The notes beneath the pieces were generated by a model, which saw only the letters and a program-made list of their open reading frames with translations, was not told where the DNA came from and ran no database searches. A DNA stretch of 64,000 nucleotides from HXMU1420-2 sp017643305 (GTDB lineage: Bacteria > Pseudomonadota > Alphaproteobacteria > Rhodobacterales > Rhodobacteraceae): the NCBI GenBank assembly GCA_965217135.1, contig OZ244249.1:1240001-1304000 (forward strand). The letters are read 5' to 3'. Positions 51,327 through 59,392 of this stretch are shown here, in pieces (position 1 is the first letter of the stretch; every line of letters starts with the position of its first letter). Made by a program: the position numbers and the translations under genes.

Positions 51327-52046
51327 ATGAAGGTGCGTGGTGGCAAAACGGTCTACGGGGCGTCCGTGGGCATCCTGATGCTTGAAGCGCAGTTTCCGCG
51401 TATTCCCGGCGACATGGGCAACGCGCTGAGCTGGGATTTCCCGGTGCACTACCGCGTGGTGCGCAGCGCCTCGCCGGATCTTGTGGTCCGCCAGGGCGCG
51501 AAAGGCACGCTGCCTTTGTTCATCGACGCTGCCAAGGATCTGGTCGCAAACGGGGTAGATGGGATCACCACGAATTGCGGTTTCCTGTCTCTTTTCCAGA
51601 GCGAGCTTGCCGCCGCTGTGGACGTGCCTGTCGCGGCGTCTTCGCTGATGCAAGTGGGTATGGTTAATGCGCTGCTGCCGCCCGGCAAACGCTGTGGCAT
51701 TCTTACGATTTCAGACAGTTCGCTGACTCAGGCGCACCTTGTTGCGGCTGGTGTGCCGGAGGGCACACCGATTGGCTCCACCGAAGGCTTGCGGGAATTC
51801 ACCCGCGCCGTTCTGGGCAATGATTTGGAGCTGGATGTCGATGCTGCGCGGCAGGACAATATCGACGCTGCCGTCTTGCTTGCCCAGGCCAACCCGGACA
51901 TGGGTGCGCTGGTACTGGAATGCACGAACATGGTGCCTTACGCGGCTGACATCCGGGAGGCTATCGGTCTGCCTGTGTTTTCGATCCACAGCTTTGTAGG
52001 CTGGTTTCAAGCCGGGCTCACGCCGAGGCGTTTCAATCCGGTATGA
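51327..52046 (+). CDS. Aspartate/glutamate or hydantoin racemase-like protein
   Basis: A 239-residue protein; ATG 51327 is preferred because the preceding codons lack family character. Two cysteines sit in the expected positions, TTNCGFLSLFQ (about residue 81) and LVLECTNMVPYA (about residue 195), matching the two-Cys mechanism of PLP-free racemases. It follows the LysR gene by about 100 bases on the same strand. A role in the same amino-acid pathway as the divergent operon is likely. Confidence 0.75.
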   Translation: MKVRGGKTVYGASVGILMLEAQFPRIPGDMGNALSWDFPVHYRVVRSASPDLVVRQGAKGTLPLFIDAAKDLVANGVDGITTNCGFLSLFQSELAAAVDVPVAASSLMQVGMVNALLPPGKRCGILTISDSSLTQAHLVAAGVPEGTPIGSTEGLREFTRAVLGNDLELDVDAARQDNIDAAVLLAQANPDMGALVLECTNMVPYAADIREAIGLPVFSIHSFVGWFQAGLTPRRFNPV

Positions 52047-52198
52047 GCGGGACGAACGTCGTTTTCGAAGCTGTAAGTCCGGCCATTTTCGTCGCGGAAT
52101 TTGATTGCGCGTCAATTGAATGCGCAGCGCGCAATCGGATCTTGAACTGCGGCGCTGCAATCGCGCGCCGCAGTCCAGGGTCAGTCCTTGAGGCTGCT

Positions 52199-52360
52199 CT
52201 AAGCGTTTTCCCGCAGCCATCGGCGCAGCGCGGCCACGCCTGCTGTGGTAATAAGCGCGAGGCCGCCCAGCACTGGCAGGATTGAGGAAACAACAACCAC
52301 CTCGTGATGGGCATGGGCCGGGGCAGCAACAACTGCCAAGGCCAGTGCAAGACGCTTCAT
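52199..52360 (-). CDS. 53-residue exported membrane peptide with HxHHE motif
   Basis: ATG 52360 overlaps the previous stop (ATGA). Residues 1-17 look like a signal peptide ending PAHA. The mature start is then HHE, so His16, His18, His19 and Glu20 cluster at the membrane face. A single membrane helix spans about residues 21-44, with a basic cytoplasmic end (RRWLREN). No family is recognised. As the last gene of the guanidine operon, with metal-binding character, it may help nickel entry or delivery. This is inference. Confidence 0.65.
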   Translation of the reverse strand: MKRLALALAVVAAPAHAHHEVVVVSSILPVLGGLALITTAGVAALRRWLRENA

Positions 52361-52791
52361 ACCGTTTCCTTTGCCGCCGGGTGGTTTTGCAAAAAGCTTC
52401 TCAGATCAGTGACCTCTTTGCTGTCCAGCGACACGTAGATGAAGCTCATGTTGGTACGCTCAGTCACCATTTCGCCGGGATAAGGCAAATAGGACAATTC
52501 ACGCGACCCAAACGACGGGGAGGCGGTGCCGACTTGCCATTCCGTGGTGAGCTGCACGTCCACGAGCTTCATCGATGGCCCGCCATCCGGTGCCGGGATT
52601 TCCAGTGGCACACCGGCCAGCCGCAGATAAGACATCTTGTCTTTTGCAGCGGTGAACCCATCGATGAACTGGGTTGTCAGGACCTGAAGTTCCTCGGCCC
52701 TATCTGCATCCGGCATGTGACTGTGAAGATGTTCGCCATGGCTGTGGCTATAATTGTGGCCAATATGGCCGCTCACGATATCATGTGGCAT
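52357..52791 (-). CDS. 144-residue protein with His-rich N-terminus, candidate metal-delivery protein
   Basis: ATG 52791 lies within the end of the hydrolase gene (11-base overlap). Eight His residues fall in the first 25 (GHIGHNYSHSHGEHLHSH region), a pattern known from nickel-storage tails of UreE, HypB and SlyD. Residues 30-140 form a compact domain without a recognised family (SMKLVDVQLTTEWQVGTASP, FIYVSLDSKEVTDLRSFLQN). It contains no GTPase motif and no CxxC zinc finger, so it is neither HypA- nor HypB-like. Position directly after the guanidine hydrolase suggests help with its nickel centre. Confidence 0.72.
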   Translation of the reverse strand: MPHDIVSGHIGHNYSHSHGEHLHSHMPDADRAEELQVLTTQFIDGFTAAKDKMSYLRLAGVPLEIPAPDGGPSMKLVDVQLTTEWQVGTASPSFGSRELSYLPYPGEMVTERTNMSFIYVSLDSKEVTDLRSFLQNHPAAKETV

Positions 52792-54025
52792 TGGACCAGC
52801 GCTTTCCTTCAAATTCGCCGTGCGGGATGGTGACGGGCTTGTCGATATGACGCTTGTGCGCGCCCAACTTGCCGGAGGCCACCAGAGACCCCAGCACATC
52901 GACGATCACTCGTGTGCCCATCAGCGCCGTGATCTCGGATTGGTCATAGGGCGGGGCAACCTCCACCAGCTCCATGCCGCAGATCCCTTCGGCTGCGACC
53001 TTTGATGCCAGTGCCAGTGCCTCGCGCGGCAGGAAGCCTCCGGGCTCGGGCCAACCCGTGCCAGGTACAAAACCGCAGTCGATACTGTCGATATCGAAGG
53101 ACATGTAGACCATGTCGACGCCGTCCCATGCCATCTCCAGCGCCATTTCGGCGGTTTTGTCGACGCCCATCCGCTCCATATCGGACATAGTTATGATATT
53201 GGTTTCACGTTCGCGGGCAACGGCCACGGCTTCGCGCGGGACCTGCCAGCCGCCGATGCCCACCTGAACAAGGTTTTTGGCGGGTACGTTCGGCAGGTTG
53301 GTCGAATGGAACCAAGGTGTGGTGTGCATCCGTTCATCCAGATCCTTTTCCTGTATGTCCGCATGGCGATCAAAATGGACGATGCCGATCTTTTTGGAGG
53401 TGCATTCTGCAATGCCGCGCACACAAGGGAACCCGATGGAATGGTCGCCACCGATCATGATGGGCAGCGAACCGGACGACGCGACATGGCTGACAGCGCG
53501 GCTGATCTGGTCAAAGGTCTTTTCGATATTCGCAGGGATCGTGAATACATCGCCTGCATCGCACAATGTCATTTGTTCCCGAAGATCGACTGCCATTTCA
53601 TAGTTGTATGGCGTATAGAGCGCACTGATTTTGCGAACGCCCTGAGGTCCAAAACGGGTGCCGGCGCGGTATGTGGTGCCCCCATCAAACGGGATGCCCA
53701 AAACGGTTGCATCATAGTCTTTTACCTCCGTGACGTCTTCGGCGTATGGCGCTTTGAGAAAGGTATTGATCCCCGCGTAATGGGGCAGCTCACCCCGGGC
53801 GAAGGTGGGAATAGATTTGTCTTCGATACTGTCGGCGCCGGTCAGCCCCATGCGCAGGGCCCAGCGGCGTTCTTCGTCCCAACGGTTACCCGGAATGTCG
53901 GCTTCGGCCTTCATCGACCTCCAGCCCTGCAGCTTGGTCAGATCCGGATGGTGGAACCGGGCCTCGGTATGCTGGTGGTCACGCGGATGGTGCGACCGCG
54001 ATCTCTCAGTGTTCTTGCACAACAT
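52781..54025 (-). CDS. gdmH: Guanidine hydrolase, ureohydrolase family (GdmH-type)
   Basis: A 414-residue ureohydrolase; ATG 54025 follows GAAGGAG and overlaps the ATPase gene by 20 bases. Metal ligands of the arginase/agmatinase fold are present: His195 (GGDHSIG), Asp219, His221 and Asp223 (HFDRHAD), Asp311 and Asp313 (SFDIDSID). The N-terminal extension of about 60 residues, with blocks such as GELPHYAGINTFLKAPY, VDLREQMTLCDAGD and VPGTGWPEPGGFLPREAL, matches guanidine hydrolases rather than agmatinases. The upstream guanidine-I riboswitch supports this strongly. The enzyme splits guanidine to urea and ammonia, and characterised members need nickel. No urease is in the window. Confidence 0.88.
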   Translation of the reverse strand: MLCKNTERSRSHHPRDHQHTEARFHHPDLTKLQGWRSMKAEADIPGNRWDEERRWALRMGLTGADSIEDKSIPTFARGELPHYAGINTFLKAPYAEDVTEVKDYDATVLGIPFDGGTTYRAGTRFGPQGVRKISALYTPYNYEMAVDLREQMTLCDAGDVFTIPANIEKTFDQISRAVSHVASSGSLPIMIGGDHSIGFPCVRGIAECTSKKIGIVHFDRHADIQEKDLDERMHTTPWFHSTNLPNVPAKNLVQVGIGGWQVPREAVAVARERETNIITMSDMERMGVDKTAEMALEMAWDGVDMVYMSFDIDSIDCGFVPGTGWPEPGGFLPREALALASKVAAEGICGMELVEVAPPYDQSEITALMGTRVIVDVLGSLVASGKLGAHKRHIDKPVTIPHGEFEGKRWSNAT

Positions 54026-54773
54026 GGGTATTCTCCTTCACTTGTTGGTATGGGATGCTGCCTTCGCGCGCATCGAAATCGTAGGTGATCGTGGCCCCAT
54101 AGCGGGACGGATCGTGTGGGTCCCAGCGAGGTTTGTCGAAGACCAGAACCCGGTCACCCAGCTTGAACGCTTCTTCCAGATCGTGGGTGACCATGAACAC
54201 GGTCATGCCGGTTTCCGCGCGCAGGTCTTGCAGGAAATCATGCATGGACAGCCGTGTGCCCGGGTCAAGCGCGCCAAAGGGTTCGTCCAGCAGTAGAACC
54301 CGCGGTTTGGCGGTCAGCGCCTGACCGATGGCCAGCCTTTGCTGCATGCCGCCTGACAAGGTCATCGGATAATTGTCTGCGACATGGTCCAGCCCGATCC
54401 GGGCGAGCGTGTCGTCAGCACGGGCGCGGGCGGCTTTGGCCTCCGCCCCGAAAAACCGCCCCCATCTGCTGCGCAGGCATTCGCCCGTGACGATGTTTTC
54501 GCGCACGGTCATATGCGGAAAGACAGAGTATTTCTGAAAGACGACCCCACGGTCCAGATCCGGTTCCTGCGCCGGGGGGGCACCGGCGATGCGGACCTCG
54601 CCACGCGTCGGACGTTCCTGGGCCAGAAGCAGGCGAAGAAACGTGGATTTGCCACAGCCGGAGGCTCCGACGATTGAAATGAATTCGCCCTCGTCGACCT
54701 CCACATTCACCCGCTCAAGGATTGGGCGTTGATCGTAGGTCTGGAACACGTCGGATACGGTGACAAAGCTCAT
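54006..54773 (-). CDS. Guanidine ABC transporter ATP-binding protein
   Basis: A 255-residue ATPase of the nitrate/taurine/sulfonate type. ATG 54773 shares one base with the permease stop. Walker A GASGCGKSTFLRL, Q-loop VFQKYSVFPHM, signature LSGGMQQRLAIGQAL and Walker B VLLLDEPFGALD are intact. The C-terminal 35 residues (DKPRWDPHDPSRYGATITYD) are an unusual extension shared, as far as I recall, by ATPases beside guanidine hydrolases. It energises uptake together with the permease at 54773-55582. Confidence 0.88.
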   Translation of the reverse strand: MSFVTVSDVFQTYDQRPILERVNVEVDEGEFISIVGASGCGKSTFLRLLLAQERPTRGEVRIAGAPPAQEPDLDRGVVFQKYSVFPHMTVRENIVTGECLRSRWGRFFGAEAKAARARADDTLARIGLDHVADNYPMTLSGGMQQRLAIGQALTAKPRVLLLDEPFGALDPGTRLSMHDFLQDLRAETGMTVFMVTHDLEEAFKLGDRVLVFDKPRWDPHDPSRYGATITYDFDAREGSIPYQQVKENTHVVQEH

Positions 54774-55582
54774 CAGGCTTGCTCCGCCCATGGATAGAAC
54801 CGGCGGGACGCCACGCTCAGCAGCCAATCAATCAGGAAGGCGAGGAATGTGATCCAAATGACGTAGGTCAGGATGATGTCCATCGCGAGGTACCGACGCA
54901 CGAGGAAGATGCGATAGCCCAGCCCGTCTTCGCTGGCGATGGCCTCAGCCGCAATCAGGAACAGCCACGCAGGCCCCAGCGCCAGCCGCACCGCCTGGAT
55001 CAGGCGCGGCATGATCTGCGGCAACGCCACACGCAGGCCGATCACAAAGGACGAGGCACCCAGCGTCTGGGCTTTGACAATTTGTTCGGTTGGCAGTTCG
55101 GCGGTTCTGCTGGCGAGGTCCCGGATCAGGAAGGGCGTGACGCCAACGGCGATCAGCGCCACTTTGGACACCTCGCCCAGCCCGAATATGATGAACAGAA
55201 TAGGCAGGATCGCCAAAGGCGGGATCATCGATAAAACGGCGACAAAATTGTTCAGAAGCGCATGCGCTGTCGGCAGCAGCCCGATACCCAGACCGAAAAT
55301 CAGCCCAATCGCCGCGCCAATGGCAACACCCATGGCCAGACGTTTCAGGCTGGCGAATGTGTCGTTCCAGAACACGATCTTGCCCGAACGTCTGTCAGGC
55401 TTTGTCGTCACACGCACTGCCGTGTCCATGACCTGTGCCGGGGCGGGCAACAGCTTGTCCGCAGGGTTCACTGCCCGTCGCGCCTCGGAACCGAGCGAAT
55501 AGGCGATCAGGACCAGCACGAAGGGCAGGGCCATCAGGAAAACCGCAAGCGGGCGTCCGGGAAATCGATTGATCCAGCGCAT
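54773..55582 (-). CDS. Guanidine ABC transporter permease
   Basis: A 269-residue SsuC/TauC-type permease. ATG 55582 is chosen because the alternative GTG at 55606 lies inside a stem-loop. Six helices are seen, and the EAA-like loop is AQTLGASSFVIGLRVALPQI. A loop after helix 1 (VRVTTKPDRRSGKIVFWNDT) is typical of this subgroup. It is second in the riboswitch-controlled operon. Confidence 0.87.
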   Translation of the reverse strand: MRWINRFPGRPLAVFLMALPFVLVLIAYSLGSEARRAVNPADKLLPAPAQVMDTAVRVTTKPDRRSGKIVFWNDTFASLKRLAMGVAIGAAIGLIFGLGIGLLPTAHALLNNFVAVLSMIPPLAILPILFIIFGLGEVSKVALIAVGVTPFLIRDLASRTAELPTEQIVKAQTLGASSFVIGLRVALPQIMPRLIQAVRLALGPAWLFLIAAEAIASEDGLGYRIFLVRRYLAMDIILTYVIWITFLAFLIDWLLSVASRRFYPWAEQA

Positions 55583-55596
55583 CGGGGATATCCAAT

Positions 55597-55623
55597 GGCA
55601 GCCCACATCATGTGCGGGCTGCC
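55597..55623 (-). promoter_or_regulatory. Intercistronic stem-loop after receptor gene
   Basis: GGCAGCCC and GGGCTGCC pair perfectly, with further pairing ACA/TGT inside apart from one unpaired base. It begins seven bases after the receptor stop and ends 14 bases before the permease start. No T-run is present. It is expected to favour receptor over permease expression. Confidence 0.65.
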
Positions 55624-55630
55624 TTTTGCC

Positions 55631-56680
55631 TTACAGCGCGCCGTCGGCGGCCATTTGCATATACGTGGTGTCGTAGCGCATTTTCACGTTGTTCGCGTCA
55701 CCGGTCGTGGTGCCGTCAGGGTATTCGACGCCCACGAAATCAGCGCTCGGCGCGGCTTCGCCAAGGATGCCCTTGTCAAACAGGAACTCGGCCACATTGA
55801 CCATGGTGGTCTTGAGCGCCTCATCCGAGGTGAAGGCGACGGCATCCGCCGGTTTCCAGAACATCTCGGTCGAGGCGAGCTGCGCCTTGTATCCGGCCAG
55901 GTCCGTGCCCGACGCTTCGGCCATGGCGGTCAGAACGGCTTCGTCCCCGGCTTCCATCAGCGTCATCAATTCGTACCACGCCCCGGTCAGCGCCTTGCCA
56001 AACGCCGGGTTCGCGGTCAGCGTGTCGGTGTTGACCCACATGATATCGATGATCTCACCCGGGATATCCGAACTGTCATAGATCTTGGTGGCGCCTGGTT
56101 CTTCCAGAATGGTCGACACCAGCGGGTTCCAGGTCACCACAGCCTCGACATCGCTGGTGGAATAGGCGGCAATCATATCCGCGTCAGACGTGTTGATCAC
56201 GCTGGCCAGGTCTTTTTCGGCCAGACCTACACTGTCCAGCCCACGGGCCAGCAGGTAATGTGAAACCGACAGCTCAACCAGGTTCACCGGCTTGCCTGCC
56301 AGATCCGCAAGACCGCCTTCACCCTTCAGAATGATCGCGTCATTGCCGTTGGAATAATCCCCAACGATCAGCGCCGTGGTATCAACGCCGCCGCCCGAAG
56401 AGATGGACAAGGTATCCATGTTCGTTGCTGTGACGCCGTCAAATTCACCAGCGGAATACTGGATAATGGATTCTACATAGTCGTTGATCTGCACGATCTC
56501 GACGTCGATTTCATACTGGGCGGCCCATTTGTCCATGATGCCGCTTTCTTCCAGATAGCCCCAGGGCATCCAGCCGACATAGATCGACCACGCCACTTTA
56601 AAGCTGTCTTTTTCCTGAGCAGCCGCAAGCCCCGGCGTCAGCGCTAGCGCCAATGCGGCGGCGATAAGGGAACGTTTCAT
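55631..56680 (-). CDS. Guanidine ABC transporter substrate-binding protein
   Basis: A 349-residue NMT1/TauA-like receptor. The signal peptide MKRSLIAAALALALTPGLAAA is followed by QEKDSF. The domain begins KVAWSIYVGWMPWGYLEESG, where several aromatic residues near the pocket would suit a small cation such as guanidinium. EFDGVTATNMDTLSISSGGG and SDVEAVVTWNPLVSTIL are the usual family blocks. A good site (GGAGGT) precedes ATG 56680. It is the first gene behind the guanidine-I riboswitch. Confidence 0.88.
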   Translation of the reverse strand: MKRSLIAAALALALTPGLAAAQEKDSFKVAWSIYVGWMPWGYLEESGIMDKWAAQYEIDVEIVQINDYVESIIQYSAGEFDGVTATNMDTLSISSGGGVDTTALIVGDYSNGNDAIILKGEGGLADLAGKPVNLVELSVSHYLLARGLDSVGLAEKDLASVINTSDADMIAAYSTSDVEAVVTWNPLVSTILEEPGATKIYDSSDIPGEIIDIMWVNTDTLTANPAFGKALTGAWYELMTLMEAGDEAVLTAMAEASGTDLAGYKAQLASTEMFWKPADAVAFTSDEALKTTMVNVAEFLFDKGILGEAAPSADFVGVEYPDGTTTGDANNVKMRYDTTYMQMAADGAL

Positions 56681-56746
56681 TCAGACCTCCAAATCGGTTG
56701 TGTAAGTCCGACCGGAGACAACACAGAGAGACGCGGCCGAACCGTC

Positions 56747-56859
56747 GCAGTGCTCTCCCGGGATTTTTCCCCGCCGTGTACCGCACTGGAATTTGCCAAT
56801 GTGGCGGCGTCTCTCGGACCAGCTCTGACTTCCTGCAGACGGAACCCTAGACACCCTGC
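56747..56859 (-). promoter_or_regulatory. Guanidine-I riboswitch (ykkC class) aptamer
   Basis: On the minus strand the leader contains, in order, CTAGGGTTCCG (56850-56840), GGTCCGAGAGAC (56820-56809) and ACACGGCGGGGAAAAATCCC followed by GGGAGA (56779-56754). These are the most conserved segments of the ykkC/guanidine-I aptamer. P1 is formed by GCAGGGT and GCACTGC with one mismatch. About 67 bases separate the aptamer from the receptor ATG. No intrinsic terminator with a U-run is visible there, so control of the GGAGGT ribosome site or factor-dependent termination is more likely. Confidence 0.92.
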
Positions 56860-57064
56860 ATCTCCACGCTACGGGGCTGGAGGTGAGACTGGCCCGCAAT
56901 TTCTGACGTGGTTGTGCGAGGGTGCGCGCCGCTGCACAATTCATCGGCATCATCGTCGCTCAAGTATAAAAATTAAGCAGATGGAGTCGGATTTCAGGCG
57001 CAAAACGACCGGTTTGAGCCCGTTTTGCAAACCTTAAAACGCGTGGAAAATGCTGTTGCGAGGT
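56860..57064. other. Leader and promoter region between the MBL gene and the riboswitch
   Basis: No gene is seen. Arms GCAAAACG (57000-57007) and CGTTTTGC (57021-57028) form a perfect 8-bp stem that may end transcription of the MBL-fold gene, though without a U-run. A minus-strand TATACT (56968-56963) is a candidate -10 element for the guanidine operon. Confidence 0.35.
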
Positions 57065-57856
57065 TCATCCCGCCGCCCAGAGCGCCTCATAATGGGCAAT
57101 GATCTCCAGCATCCGGGCGCGATCAAAGCTGGGGTCGTGCCCGCCATGCACCGTCGTGACCGGCAGAGACTTCAACAGATCGAACGTCTTGCGGTAGTCG
57201 TCCACGCTCATCCCCGGACCTTCGTAGATTAATGGCCCATCATAAATCGCATCTGCGCCAAACAAGATGCCGGTCTCATGCTCGAACAACCCGATCCCGC
57301 CCGGCGAATGCCCCGGCAGATGCAGGACCTCGTAAACGTGATTGCCCAGATCGACCGTGTCGCCGTGGTTCAGCAATCCGGTCGCGGGTGCGCCCTGCAG
57401 ACGGTAGGTTTCGGGATCGTACCCTACAAATGGCAGCGCTTCGATGAGGGTTTCGCCAATCGGCGGGTAGCCTGCATCCAGAAAGGTCTGCAAAAGGGCC
57501 TCGGGCATATCCCGGCGGAACAGAGATGTAAGACCGGAAGGGTTTGCCATTTCATCTGCCTCGGCTGGGTGGACCAGACGGATTTCGAATTCATGGACCG
57601 CCCCGATATGATCGATGTGCGTGTGGGACGATACGCAGATGATCTCTTTTTTCGGGTCCTGTCGCAGGCTGTCGAGATATGGCCTGAAGGGGATCACGCC
57701 CATGCCGGTATCGAGGATCATGTCCCGTTCACTGCCCTCAACAAGGAACATGTTGGCCTGTTCGAGCACATGAATATGCGGCTCGATAATCAGCGTTGTG
57801 TCGGCGTGGATCTTCCGGGCCTCGAACCAGTTGTCGGCAACAGGTAAAGTCATCAT
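57065..57856 (-). CDS. Metallo-beta-lactamase-fold hydrolase
   Basis: A 263-residue enzyme. ATG 57856 overlaps the GNAT stop (ATGA); the next ATG (57853) has better spacing to GGAG and is equally possible. The zinc motif SSHTHIDHIG is near residue 81, with later ligands in HLPGHSPGG, FGADAIYDG and VHGGHDPSF. This is the glyoxalase II/lactonase-like family. It is last in the 2OG-oxygenase operon. The substrate, perhaps an ester, lactone or thioester, is unknown. Confidence 0.85.
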   Translation of the reverse strand: MMTLPVADNWFEARKIHADTTLIIEPHIHVLEQANMFLVEGSERDMILDTGMGVIPFRPYLDSLRQDPKKEIICVSSHTHIDHIGAVHEFEIRLVHPAEADEMANPSGLTSLFRRDMPEALLQTFLDAGYPPIGETLIEALPFVGYDPETYRLQGAPATGLLNHGDTVDLGNHVYEVLHLPGHSPGGIGLFEHETGILFGADAIYDGPLIYEGPGMSVDDYRKTFDLLKSLPVTTVHGGHDPSFDRARMLEIIAHYEALWAAG

Positions 57857-58314
57857 GTCGCTCCTGTGCGCGGTCGCGTGGTCCAGGCTACTTCAATGCC
57901 GGGAGGGAGGTTGGTTGCAAGCCAGGACGCGAGCGCATCTTTCAATGTCTCCGCGACCGAAACACGGCCCGGAACATCACACAGCCACAAAGCCGCCTTG
58001 GCCCTGCCTCGCGTCCCGAGTTCGGGAAAGAGGTAAAAACATCCGATATAGGTCTCCTGCGCATCCCGAACGATCCAGGAAAACGACCGCCGGGCCGTGA
58101 ATTCCCGGTCGTGCCAGGCCAGGTCAATCAGGTTGTCTTCCAGTGTCAATCCTTCGGGCCACGTGCCGAATATGCCATCGAACAAAGGCGCTGTAGCCAT
58201 CACGGCGGCATAGTCTTCGTCAACAAACGCATGTGCCAGCGGGGTCAGCAGGAAACCACCAAGAGCAAAGCGTCGCGGCCAGTCGACAGCCGCAAAATCC
58301 GGATGCGGGTCCAT
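57853..58314 (-). CDS. GNAT-like N-acetyltransferase
   Basis: A 153-residue protein from ATG 58314, one base after the oxygenase stop. The GNAT pattern is weak but visible: strands around SFSWIVRDAQETYIGCFYLF, then TRGRAKAALWLCDVPGRVSV where the acetyl-CoA loop would be, and a final helix (AETLKDALASWL). The R-x-x-G-x-G/A signature is degenerate, so binding of acetyl-CoA is not certain. It may act on an amine made by the pathway. Confidence 0.6.
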   Translation of the reverse strand: MDPHPDFAAVDWPRRFALGGFLLTPLAHAFVDEDYAAVMATAPLFDGIFGTWPEGLTLEDNLIDLAWHDREFTARRSFSWIVRDAQETYIGCFYLFPELGTRGRAKAALWLCDVPGRVSVAETLKDALASWLATNLPPGIEVAWTTRPRTGAT

Positions 58315-58315
58315 G

Positions 58316-59392
58316 TTATTTTGCTGGTTCTTTTGCGTCGCGTTTGAACGGGTTTTCGTCGGGCACTTCATAATCCGGTGTGAACACGCCGTTTTCCCTA
58401 GCTTCAGCCATGTAACGGAATGCGTTCACGGACATACGCATCAAATGGTCACCTGCTTTCATCGGTGGGTACTTGGCCGCGGTTTCGGGCGTCCGGAACT
58501 TCTCCAGCGGTTCGATCACGGCGTGATAGTCCAACCCAAAGAACAGCGGCATGGAATATCGTTCCTTCCCGGTATTGATTACGCGGTGCTGGGTCGATTT
58601 GAACTGCCCACCGGACCATGTTTCAAAAATGTCGCCTATGTTCACGATGAACGTGCCGGGAATGGGCGGTGCTTCGATCCACATGTCATCGGCGTTCATC
58701 ACCTGCAGGCCGGGCGCACCCTGCAGAAGGATCGTGAAACATTCGAAATCCGAATGCTCCGAAATGCCGGTCACATCCTTGGTCTGCGGCATGTCATTTT
58801 CGACGTAGCGCAGCAGGCGCAGCTGGGAGGTCGGGCAGGTGATGTGACGTGTCAGGTCTTCGGTCGAAACGCCAAGCTCCAGCGCAAGGGCGTCGAGCAT
58901 ACGAAGGCCAAGATTGAAAACAGCGTCATAGTAGCCGGAAATCGTTTCACGCCACCCGTCAATCTCGGGCCATACATTAGGGCCGGTCATCCGCCAGCCC
59001 GCCAGATAGTCGGGGTGATCGGCGGGCGCCTCATATGACATGTCCCAGGCTTCGTTAAAGTTGATGACCTTGGGAAAATTGCTTCCGTTTTCTTCGAAAG
59101 GAACATAACCGCGGTGGTTCGTGGTGAAGCCGGACCATGTCTTCATCTTGAAAGACCGTGGTTTTTCATGGAACTCCTTGGAGGCTGCGAAGGCTGCATC
59201 GATCAGTTTCTGCGGCACGCCGTGGCCGGTGATATAGAAGAAGCCAGATGTCCGGGCAGCGGCCCCCAGTTCCTTGGCAATGCGCGCCTTGTCGTCTGTA
59301 TCGCCCGTGAACAACCCCGAAAGATCGATGACAGGCAGTGTCGCGTTATCCACCGTAAGAGCTGTCAATTCCATTTCATCAGTTTCGGCCAT
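58316..59392 (-). CDS. 2-oxoglutarate/Fe(II)-dependent oxygenase (isopenicillin-N-synthase-like)
   Basis: A 358-residue enzyme from ATG 59392 behind AAGGGGA. The N-terminal DIOX_N-like region has LPVIDLSGLF and TSGFFYITGHGVPQKLIDAA. The iron ligands are His213, Asp215 (SEHSDFEC) and His269 (TQHRVIN). Arg278-Tyr-Ser280 binds 2-oxoglutarate. This is a plant-type soluble oxygenase fold. Some relatives hydroxylate guanidino amino acids and so release guanidine. The gene lies next to the guanidine operon on the same strand, but the substrate is not shown. Confidence 0.85.
   Translation of the reverse strand: MAETDEMELTALTVDNATLPVIDLSGLFTGDTDDKARIAKELGAAARTSGFFYITGHGVPQKLIDAAFAASKEFHEKPRSFKMKTWSGFTTNHRGYVPFEENGSNFPKVINFNEAWDMSYEAPADHPDYLAGWRMTGPNVWPEIDGWRETISGYYDAVFNLGLRMLDALALELGVSTEDLTRHITCPTSQLRLLRYVENDMPQTKDVTGISEHSDFECFTILLQGAPGLQVMNADDMWIEAPPIPGTFIVNIGDIFETWSGGQFKSTQHRVINTGKERYSMPLFFGLDYHAVIEPLEKFRTPETAAKYPPMKAGDHLMRMSVNAFRYMAEARENGVFTPDYEVPDENPFKRDAKEPAK

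Noticed and set aside
52781..54025. Annotation as agmatinase (SpeB)
   Set aside because: The long N-terminal extension, GdmH-type blocks and the guanidine-I riboswitch upstream argue for guanidine hydrolase.
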